In this document: piece after piece, positions 28,489-34,721 of the stretch
Position numbering within the stretch: the stretch's first letter is position 1
Layout of the letters: every line of letters begins with the position of its first letter
Assembly: GCA_938014855.1 (NCBI GenBank)
Contig: CALLQM010000217.1
Span: 1 to 34,721 of the forward strand
Reading direction: 5' to 3'
DNA: 34,721 nt
Source of the DNA: an uncultured Clostridia bacterium
GTDB lineage: Bacteria > Bacillota > Clostridia > Oscillospirales > Ruminococcaceae
Made by a program: the position numbers and the translations under genes
Notes under the pieces: model-generated
What the model was told of the DNA's origin: nothing
Seen by the model: the letters and a program-made list of their open reading frames with translations, nothing else
The model's database searches: none

Positions 28489-30915
28489 GTGAGCAAGATT
28501 TTAATTGTCGGTGGTGTAGCCGGAGGCGCTTCGGCGGCAGCTCGTCTGCGCAGGCTGGATGAACATGCGCAGATCATCATGTTTGAACGGGGAGAATACA
28601 TTTCCTTTGCAAACTGCGGTCTGCCTTATTATATCGGCGGGGAAATCAAAGAGCGTACAGCACTTACCCTGCAGACGCCGGAAAGTTTTCATGCACGGTT
28701 CCATGTGGATGTCCGCGTGCAAAGCGAAGTGACCGCAATCGACCGCGAACGCAAAACCGTTACGGTCAAAAATCAGAAAACCGGGGAAGAATATGTTGAA
28801 AGCTACGACAAGCTGATTCTTTCACCGGGAGCCGCGCCGGTCAAACCTGCCATTGACGGTGCTGACGGCAAGCGTGTGTTTACTCTGCGCAATATTCCGG
28901 ATACTTACCGGATCAAAGATTATATTGATGAGCACCACCCCAAATCGGCTGTTGTAGTAGGTGCCGGTTATATTGGAGTGGAAATGGCGGAAAATTTGAC
29001 CCATGCAGGGTTAAATGTGACCCTTGTCGAGTTTGCCGATCATGTAATCGCGCCGCTGGATTATGATATGGCATGCGACGTGCATCATCATATTCGGGAA
29101 AAAGGTGTCAAGCTGATTTTGCAGGATGCCGTCAAAGCGATTCATGAGACCGGCGACAGCCTAAAGGTGACGCTTGGCAAAGAGGAACTCACAGCAGATA
29201 TGGTCATTTTATCGGTTGGGGTGCGTCCGGACAGCGGCATTGCCAAAGATGCTGAACTGGACGTCGATAAGCGGGGTGCAATTCTTGTCGATCGGCATAT
29301 GAAAACGAACGACCCGGATATTTATGCTGTGGGCGATGCGGTGGAAATCACGGATTTTGTCACAGGTTCAAAAGGATATATTCCGCTTGCGGGTCCTGCC
29401 AATAAGCAAGGCCGCATTGCCGCCGACAATATAGCGGGCATTTCCAGCGCTTACGGCGGAACACAGGGAACCGGTATTCTCAAATGCTTTGACTTGACGA
29501 TTGGCACAACTGGAATTACAGAGGAAAAAGCGCGGAAAGAAAAGATTGCGTATGAAAAATCCTTTACCTACTCTGCATCGCATGCGTCCTATTATCCGGG
29601 TGCCGTCAATATGTCGGTTAAGCTTTTGTTTGAAAAAGAAAACGGCAGAATCTTGGGCGCACAAATTGTCGGTTTTGACGGCGTGGATAAACGAATTGAC
29701 GTGATCGCAACGGCTATGCGTGCGGGTATGACGGTATATGACCTGACAAAACTGGAGCTTGCGTATGCGCCACCGTTTTCGTCGGCAAAAGATCCGGTCA
29801 ATATGGCGGGATTTGTGGCGGAAAATATTTTGCAGAACAGGGTCAAAGTGTTCCATTGGGACGAAATCGAGGGACTTAAGAAAGATAGCGTGACAATGCT
29901 GGATGTGCGTACCGAAATCGAATTCCGCAACGGAACCATTCCGGGATTTATCAATATCCCGCTGGATGAGCTGCGGGAACACTTGGACGAACTCGATCAA
30001 ACAAAGCCGGTTTATGTCACCTGCCAAGTTGGTCTGCGCGGCTATGTTGCCTGCCGTATTCTCAGCCAGCGCGGATTTGACTGCTATAATCTATCCGGCG
30101 GTTATCGCTTGTATAACAGCATCTTTGGACATGGCGGGACACAGAAGGAAGATGTGCGGATGAACACCGAAACGATGCTTCCTTCATCGGCTCCCACAAC
30201 CAAAATCGACGCCTGCGGTCTGCAGTGCCCGGGACCGGTCATGCGGCTGAGCGAGGCGGTCAAAAAAGCGGCCGATGGGGAAATCATCGAGATTCGTACA
30301 ACCGACCCTGCTTTTTCGGCAGATGTCGAGGCTTGGTGCCGCCGTACCGGAAACGCATTTGGCGGGGTTACCAGTGAAAAAGGAATCTATACTGCTACGG
30401 TGAAAAAAGGTGGAGGATCGCTTTGTTCCGCTGCAGGAATCAAAGGGGATAAAAAGAATATCATCGTCTTTTCCGGTGATCTGGATAAAGCAATTGCGTC
30501 GTTTATTATCGCAAATGCCGCGGCTTCGATGGGGCGTAAAGTGTCAATGTTCTTTACCTTCTGGGGACTAAATATTCTTCGCCGTCCCGAACGCGTCAAA
30601 GCCGATAAAGATTTAATCAGCCATGCTTTTGGCACCATGATGCCGCGAGGTTCCAAACGTCTGACGCTGTCCAAAATGAACATGGGCGGCATGGGCGCAA
30701 AAATGATTCGCAGAGTGATGAAAGATAAAAATATTGACAGCTTGGAAGATCTCATTAAGGCATCCCAGAAAAACGGTGTGGAATTGATTGCATGCTCCAT
30801 GAGTATGGATGTCATGGGTATTAAACAGGAAGAACTGATTGATGGCGTCAAAATGGGCGGGGCTGCTGCAATGATCGCAAATGCCGAAGAATCCGATATG
30901 TCCCTATTTATTTAA
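28489..30915 (+). CDS. Fused CoA-disulfide reductase / rhodanese / TusA / DsrE protein
   Basis: An 808-residue four-part protein, starting at GTG 28489 after AAGAGGAAAGGCGG. Residues 1-450: flavoprotein of the CoA-disulfide reductase/NADH oxidase/polysulfide reductase group, with FAD motif VGGVAGGASAA and the single redox Cys43 (FANCGLPYY). About 455-555: rhodanese domain with DVRTEIEF and catalytic Cys512 (CQVGLRG). About 570-640: TusA-like domain, DACGLQCPGPVMRL, Cys576 and Cys580. About 650-808: DsrE/F-like domain with Cys near ACSMSMDVM. All four sulfur-handling sites are intact. Such fusions are known in Firmicutes; here the likely job is persulfide or polysulfide reduction and sulfur relay, inferred from domains. 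Confidence 0.93.
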   Translation: MSKILIVGGVAGGASAAARLRRLDEHAQIIMFERGEYISFANCGLPYYIGGEIKERTALTLQTPESFHARFHVDVRVQSEVTAIDRERKTVTVKNQKTGEEYVESYDKLILSPGAAPVKPAIDGADGKRVFTLRNIPDTYRIKDYIDEHHPKSAVVVGAGYIGVEMAENLTHAGLNVTLVEFADHVIAPLDYDMACDVHHHIREKGVKLILQDAVKAIHETGDSLKVTLGKEELTADMVILSVGVRPDSGIAKDAELDVDKRGAILVDRHMKTNDPDIYAVGDAVEITDFVTGSKGYIPLAGPANKQGRIAADNIAGISSAYGGTQGTGILKCFDLTIGTTGITEEKARKEKIAYEKSFTYSASHASYYPGAVNMSVKLLFEKENGRILGAQIVGFDGVDKRIDVIATAMRAGMTVYDLTKLELAYAPPFSSAKDPVNMAGFVAENILQNRVKVFHWDEIEGLKKDSVTMLDVRTEIEFRNGTIPGFINIPLDELREHLDELDQTKPVYVTCQVGLRGYVACRILSQRGFDCYNLSGGYRLYNSIFGHGGTQKEDVRMNTETMLPSSAPTTKIDACGLQCPGPVMRLSEAVKKAADGEIIEIRTTDPAFSADVEAWCRRTGNAFGGVTSEKGIYTATVKKGGGSLCSAAGIKGDKKNIIVFSGDLDKAIASFIIANAAASMGRKVSMFFTFWGLNILRRPERVKADKDLISHAFGTMMPRGSKRLTLSKMNMGGMGAKMIRRVMKDKNIDSLEDLIKASQKNGVELIACSMSMDVMGIKQEELIDGVKMGGAAAMIANAEESDMSLFI

Positions 30916-30920
30916 AATAA

Positions 30921-30955
30921 AAAATACCCGGCGGAAAATTTTCGCCGGGTATTTT
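30921..30955. terminator. Terminator after the sulfur-transfer fusion gene
   Basis: A perfect 13-bp stem AAAATACCCGGCG / CGCCGGGTATTTT (30921-30933 and 30943-30955). Confidence 0.9.
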
Positions 30956-31101
30956 AAAAAAACCAAATTTCTCTAAATGTGATTTCATTGCATGAAGTGG
31001 AAAAAAGGGTACAAAATAAAAACAATGCCGCAATAAAAAGAAGCTTTGCGACAAATATAGATAAAATAAGAAGAAACGTTAATAAAAAAGCGTTTCATGT
31101 C

Positions 31102-31130
31102 TTGTCAACCCTTTTGAAATGGGGTATAAT
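31102..31130 (+). promoter_or_regulatory. Promoter of the small acidic membrane protein gene
   Basis: TTGTCA (31102-31107), a 17-base spacer and a perfect TATAAT (31125-31130). The rest of 30956-31101 shows no gene I can support. Confidence 0.8.
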
Positions 31131-31190
31131 AAACTCAATTCTAGTTTTAGTAATGAAAATAAATTTATCGCATACAGGAGGAAGCAGCAA

Positions 31191-31478
31191 ATGGGAAAAG
31201 GGACTTTTATTTCGATTATTGCTTTGATGGTTGCAGTTGTGGGGGCAATCGTGGCCTTTGCAGCTTATTTTAAATATCGGAATTGCATTCTTTGCAATGA
31301 CCTGGCCGATGACGAAATGCCGGACGATGATCTGTCCGATTTGGATTATTATGCAACACCGGTGACCGATTGCTCGGAAGAGGAAATCGATGAGGAACCG
31401 GAAGTATCTGAGCCGTCTATGACGGATCCGTCTGTGATCGAAATGCAGGAACAACGTACCACCGATGAGGAATTTTAA
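31191..31478 (+). CDS. Small single-pass membrane protein with acidic tail
   Basis: A 95-residue product; AGGAGGA at 31176-31182 sets ATG 31191, whereas an upstream in-frame start lies in the promoter region. One hydrophobic helix (residues 6-28, FISIIALMVAVVGAIVAFAAYF), two cysteines just after it (CILC), then a very acidic tail (about 20 Asp/Glu in 60 residues). No family recognised. The acidic tail would face the cytosol or outside depending on topology, which cannot be decided. Confidence 0.75.
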   Translation: MGKGTFISIIALMVAVVGAIVAFAAYFKYRNCILCNDLADDEMPDDDLSDLDYYATPVTDCSEEEIDEEPEVSEPSMTDPSVIEMQEQRTTDEEF

Positions 31479-31494
31479 TTTTACATCTGTAAGC

Positions 31495-31533
31495 AAAAGG
31501 CTGTTATCCTTGCTGGATAACAGCCTTTTTTTA
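31495..31533. terminator. Bidirectional terminator
   Basis: A 15-bp stem AAAAGGCTGTTATCC / GGATAACAGCCTTTT with loop TTGCT and T-run, between two converging genes. Confidence 0.93.
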
Positions 31534-31809
31534 CCATGTAGCTTTTACATAAGCAACGACTGATAAAATAGCTATCAAACATTCAAAAATGGCGAAAAAG
31601 AGAGAACGTTTTGATTTTGTATATTTAAATAAGCAGAATTTTTTCGCGCTTGAATAACCAAGAAATAAAGCAAATAAATCCCAAACCACAATTCCTGTCA
31701 GCATTTTATAAATATAAAGGGCAAGAAACAGCAGACAGAATACGGTTCTTCCAAATTTCTCTGCATGTTCATCTGCAATTGATTCGGTTCGCTCCAAGTT
31801 GTCTTCCAT
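31531..31809 (-). CDS. Small three-helix membrane protein (92 aa)
   Basis: A 92-residue product with an acidic N-terminus (MEDNLERTESIADEHAEKF) and three hydrophobic segments (about 22-38, 42-53 and 70-88). The start at ATG 31809 has AAGGAGAAT upstream on the minus strand. It resembles small integral membrane proteins of Bacillota with unknown function (DUF6442-like in layout, not confirmed). Converges on the acidic-tail gene. Confidence 0.7.
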   Translation of the reverse strand: MEDNLERTESIADEHAEKFGRTVFCLLFLALYIYKMLTGIVVWDLFALFLGYSSAKKFCLFKYTKSKRSLFFAIFECLIAILSVVAYVKATW

Positions 31810-31888
31810 TCGTGATTCTCCTTATATATCAAACGATCAGCCAAAGAATACACGGTATTCTTTGGCTAAAATTCTATGATGGACGCGT

Positions 31889-33064
31889 TTATTGTTTGAT
31901 ACGGGCATTTCCGGTTTCGATTGCTTCATCTGCAACCGCTTTTGCTACGGTATCGGCTACACTCTTATCGAGTGCGGACGGCAGAATATAATCTGCACAA
32001 AGCTGATCGGGCGTGACCAGTTCAGCAAGCGCGTATGCGGCGCGGCGTTTCATGCCTTCCGTGATTTCGCGTGCACGAACAGAAAGCGCTCCTTTGAAGA
32101 TTCCGGGGAATACGAGTACATTGTTGATTTGGTTGGGATAATCGGAACGTCCGGTTCCAATGACAACCGCGCCTCCTGCTTTGGATTCTTCCGGCAGAAT
32201 TTCCGGAACAGGATTGGCCATTGCAAATACGATTGCGTTGTTCATGGTGGAAACCATTTCGGGCGTCACCAGTTTCGGGCGCGATACGCCGACAAACGCA
32301 TCCGCACCTTTGAGCGCATCAGCAAGGGTTCCGTGTTCATGATTTAAGTTGCTGATATGTGAAATCTGTTCCTGACCCGGGTTCAGCCCGCTGTCTCCTT
32401 CGCAGATGATTCCGTTGATATCGCACATTACAATGTTGCCGAATCCCATTGAGATCAGCAGGTTTCCAATCGCGGTACCCGCCGCACCTGCGCCGTTGAT
32501 GACAATTTTCATCTTCCCAACGGTTTTTCCAGTCACTTTTGCGGCGTTGAGCATTGCGGCCGCGACAACAATGGCAGTTCCGTGCTGGTCATCGTGGAAA
32601 ACGGGAATATCACAGCATTCTTTCAGCCGGCGCTCGATTTCAAAACAGCGGGGAGCCGCGATGTCTTCGAGATTGATGCCGCCAAAACTTTTGGAAATCA
32701 GCGAAATGGTTTCGACAAGCTTGTCCACGTCCTTGGTATCAATGCAGATGGGAATGGCGTCTACGCCTGCAAATTCCTTAAACAGCACGCATTTTCCTTC
32801 CATGACCGGCATTCCGGCGGCAGGACCGATATCGCCTAGTCCCAGCACGGCGGAACCGTCGGTGATGACCGCTACCAAATTGCTACGGCGGGTCAGTTCA
32901 AACGATTTTTCATAGTCCTTGGCAATTTCGCGGCAAGGCTCGGCGACACCTGGCGTATATGCAAGCGACAAATCTTCACGGGTCTTGATTGGAAAACGGG
33001 AAACGACCTCCAGTTTTCCGCCCAATTCATAATGCAGTTTTAATGATTCTTGATTGATATCCAC
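31889..33064 (-). CDS. Malic enzyme (NAD(P)-dependent, decarboxylating)
   Basis: About 391 residues. Motifs: SLAYTPGVAEPC, VITDGSAVLGLGDIGPAAGM, the dinucleotide site GAGAAGTA, and HDDQHGTA for metal/substrate binding. This is the short bacterial malic-enzyme form without a phosphotransacetylase extension. It converts malate to pyruvate and CO2. The start is uncertain: GTG 33064 has AAAGGA nine bases upstream and gives the usual MDINQESLKLH start; ATG 33073 abuts AAAGGA directly, leaving no spacing, so the GTG is preferred. It follows fumC with about 26 bases between, so the two probably form one operon. Confidence 0.9.
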   Translation of the reverse strand: MDINQESLKLHYELGGKLEVVSRFPIKTREDLSLAYTPGVAEPCREIAKDYEKSFELTRRSNLVAVITDGSAVLGLGDIGPAAGMPVMEGKCVLFKEFAGVDAIPICIDTKDVDKLVETISLISKSFGGINLEDIAAPRCFEIERRLKECCDIPVFHDDQHGTAIVVAAAMLNAAKVTGKTVGKMKIVINGAGAAGTAIGNLLISMGFGNIVMCDINGIICEGDSGLNPGQEQISHISNLNHEHGTLADALKGADAFVGVSRPKLVTPEMVSTMNNAIVFAMANPVPEILPEESKAGGAVVIGTGRSDYPNQINNVLVFPGIFKGALSVRAREITEGMKRRAAYALAELVTPDQLCADYILPSALDKSVADTVAKAVADEAIETGNARIKQ

Positions 33065-33090
33065 AATATTCATTCCTTTCAAAGGGTAGG

Positions 33091-34455
33091 CTAGACCATT
33101 TGCTCCGGATGGAACACGTCATCAAATTGCTCGGCGGTCAAAAATCCAAGCTGAACACAGGCTTCTTTGAGCGAAATGCCATCTGCAAATGCTTTCTTTG
33201 CTGTTTTAGCGGCATTGTCGTAGCCGATGTAAGGGTTTAGTGCAGTGACCAGCATCAAAGAATGATGCAGATTATACTGCATTTTGTCTCGGTTGGCGGT
33301 GATGCCGACTGCGCAGTTGGTGCAAAAAGAGACGATGGCATCGGCGAGCAGTCGTGCGGACTGCAGGAAATTATAAATGCACACCGGCATAAATACATTC
33401 AGTTCAAAGTTGCCCTGTGAGGCCGCTATGCCGACCGCTGTATCGTTCGCCATCACCTGTACGGCTACCATTGTAACCGCTTCGCACTGGGTGGGGTTTA
33501 CTTTTCCGGGCATGATGGAACTGCCCGGCTCATTTTCCGGAATGTGGATTTCGCCCAGTCCACAGCGTGGACCGCTCGCAAGCCAGCGCACATCGTTTGC
33601 AATCTTCATCATGTTTGCGGCGAGCGCTTTGAGCGCGCCGTGTGCAAATACAAGATCGTCTTTGCTGGTGAGTGCATGGAATTTGTTATCGGCGGTGACA
33701 AATGGTTTGCCTGTCAGTTCCGCAATGGCTTTTGCAACTTCAGCGCCGAATTCTTTTGGTGCATTGAGTCCGGTTCCGACCGCAGTCCCGCCCAAAGCAA
33801 GTTCACAAAGCCCCGGGATGGATGCCTTTATCATTTGGCGGGTCTTTTCCAGCATGTTGCGCCATCCGCTGATTTCCTGTGCAAATGTGATCGGCGTGGC
33901 GTCCTGCAAATGGGTGCGTCCCGTTTTGATTACATCTTTGTTTTCGTCTTCTAAGTCGCGAAAGGTATCCGTCAGCAGGTCAATGGCAGGAAGCAGATGG
34001 TCTTCCAGCTCCAACACCGCCGCAATATGCATGGCGGTGGGGAAGGTGTCGTTGGAACTCTGTGACATATTTGCGTGATCGTTCGGATGGAGCAGTTTTG
34101 AACCGTGCAGTTCATTTCCCCGATTCGCAATCACTTCATTTACGTTCATGTTGGACTGCGTTCCGCTTCCGGTCTGCCATACCGCCAGCGGGAAGTGTCC
34201 GTTCAGTCTGCCTGCAATGATTTCGTCGCAGACTGATGCGATCACCCTGCATCGCTCTTCATCCAGTTTTCCCAAACGATGATTTGCAATCGCCGCCGCT
34301 TTTTTTAAAATGCCAAACGAGCGAATAATCTCCAACGGCATTTTTTCCGTTCCAATTCGAAAGTTTTCCAAACTGCGCTGGGTTTGCGCCGCCCAGTAAC
34401 GATCTGCAGGGACTTGTATTTCACCCATCGAGTCTTTTTCAATCCGGTATTCCAT
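33091..34455 (-). CDS. fumC: Fumarate hydratase, class II
   Basis: A 454-residue enzyme interconverting fumarate and L-malate without an iron-sulfur cluster. The superfamily signature GSSIMPGKVNP and the active-site regions SQSSNDTFPTAMH and TGRTHLQDATP are intact, and length matches FumC. Start ATG 34455 with AAAGGAGG eight bases upstream on the minus strand. Cotranscribed with malic enzyme, it would let the cell take fumarate to pyruvate, a fermentative NAD(P)H and carbon route. Confidence 0.96.
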   Translation of the reverse strand: MEYRIEKDSMGEIQVPADRYWAAQTQRSLENFRIGTEKMPLEIIRSFGILKKAAAIANHRLGKLDEERCRVIASVCDEIIAGRLNGHFPLAVWQTGSGTQSNMNVNEVIANRGNELHGSKLLHPNDHANMSQSSNDTFPTAMHIAAVLELEDHLLPAIDLLTDTFRDLEDENKDVIKTGRTHLQDATPITFAQEISGWRNMLEKTRQMIKASIPGLCELALGGTAVGTGLNAPKEFGAEVAKAIAELTGKPFVTADNKFHALTSKDDLVFAHGALKALAANMMKIANDVRWLASGPRCGLGEIHIPENEPGSSIMPGKVNPTQCEAVTMVAVQVMANDTAVGIAASQGNFELNVFMPVCIYNFLQSARLLADAIVSFCTNCAVGITANRDKMQYNLHHSLMLVTALNPYIGYDNAAKTAKKAFADGISLKEACVQLGFLTAEQFDDVFHPEQMV

Positions 34456-34621
34456 AAAAATGGAACCTCCTTTCCGACATTGCGCGCCGCGTGCGCATAC
34501 ACACCCGAATTTTATCTATAACAATTATTAAGCATACCATAATGCAAAGGGAAAGAAAATAGCATTTTGCAAAAATCAAAGTATGACTATATAGAGTGTT
34601 TCCGTACCAAGCGAAAATAAA

Positions 34622-34653
34622 ACCATGCGGCGGCCATTCGGCCGCCGCATGGT
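34622..34653 (-). terminator. Terminator hairpin near the right contig edge
   Basis: A perfect 14-bp stem ACCATGCGGCGGCC / GGCCGCCGCATGGT with loop ATTC. On the minus strand it follows the partial gene ending at 34665 and is followed by TTTTATTTTCG. Confidence 0.85.
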
Positions 34654-34664
34654 CGTTTATCCAG

Positions 34665-34721
34665 TTATTTTTTTTGGGGTTTGGCATTGCTCTTTGAGCG
34701 TTTGAATGTGGAAAACAATTC
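34665..34721 (-). CDS. 3' end of an unidentified gene, truncated by the contig end
   Basis: Reading the minus strand in from the contig edge, one frame gives ELFSTFKRSKSNAKPQKK then TAA at 34667-34665, 11 bases before a strong terminator. The basic, low-complexity C-terminal tail with a terminator right behind it is what the end of a gene looks like, but 18 residues cannot identify it. No other frame there is equally convincing. Confidence 0.45.
   Translation of the reverse strand, partial: ELFSTFKRSKSNAKPQKK

Noticed and set aside
34439..34687. Reading frame upstream of fumC on the minus strand
   Set aside because: It spans the terminator hairpin and the fumC ribosome site and has no family pattern; the short frame 34665-34721 ending before the terminator explains the region better.

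Overview
The window looks like chromosomal DNA of an endospore-forming, low-to-mid GC Bacillota, most likely an anaerobic Clostridia member (Oscillospirales-like; the order is inference). The evidence is a SpoIIID gene, an H-type small acid-soluble spore protein, strong Shine-Dalgarno sites, sigma-A promoters of TTGACA/TATAAT type, and a fermentative gene set. Bases 1-49 are not genomic. They match the Illumina P7/index/Read-2 adapter, so biological sequence starts at 50 and the contig simply ends there. The right end is also a contig edge, inside a gene on the minus strand. No gene-free stretch exceeds 300 bases; the largest gaps (13583-13853, 16436-16720, 30916-31190) hold promoters, operators and terminators.

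Layout. (1) 50-4436: the distal end of a contractile phage-tail module (unknown small proteins, gpD/XkdQ-like hub, gp25-like wedge, baseplate J, tail protein I, short fibre protein). It runs straight into the host gene rpsT, with no lysis or integration genes in view. (2) 4572-13582: housekeeping and small genes: rpsT, a PH-like membrane protein, pyridoxamine kinase, a KtrB potassium channel subunit with a NUDIX hydrolase, tRNA-Arg(CCU), the SASP, a DUF3892 protein, a Suv3-like helicase, a secreted protein with two C-terminal repeats, and spoIIID. (3) 13854-20684: a carbohydrate-acid uptake and catabolism locus. An enolase-superfamily dehydratase and an SDR form one operon; a GntR/FCD repressor lies in opposite orientation; a zinc dehydrogenase plus a DctP-DctQ-DctM TRAP transporter form the second operon. 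Three promoters carry the same near-palindromic operator (CTRATATATYAG) 8-9 nt past the -10 box, which ties them into one local regulon. (4) 20868-25382: a lipoprotein, a FucO-type lactaldehyde reductase, a divergent DUF1273/SLOG protein and a methyl-accepting chemotaxis protein. (5) 25630-27397: an arsenic-type island (ArsR, ArsP-like permease, CxxC thioredoxin-fold protein) with a matching inverted repeat in front of both arsR and arsP. (6) 27502-31809: DUF503, a two-CBS protein, an 808-residue fusion of CoA-disulfide reductase, rhodanese, TusA and DsrE domains, and two small membrane proteins. (7) 31889-34455: fumC followed by malic enzyme, converting fumarate to malate to pyruvate.

I see no CRISPR array, rRNA operon or insertion sequence. 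The most interesting items are the GntR operator set and its incomplete sugar-acid pathway, the duplicated ArsR operator with a Cys-rich redox partner, the four-domain sulfur enzyme, the bacterial Suv3-like helicase and the tail module abutting rpsT.
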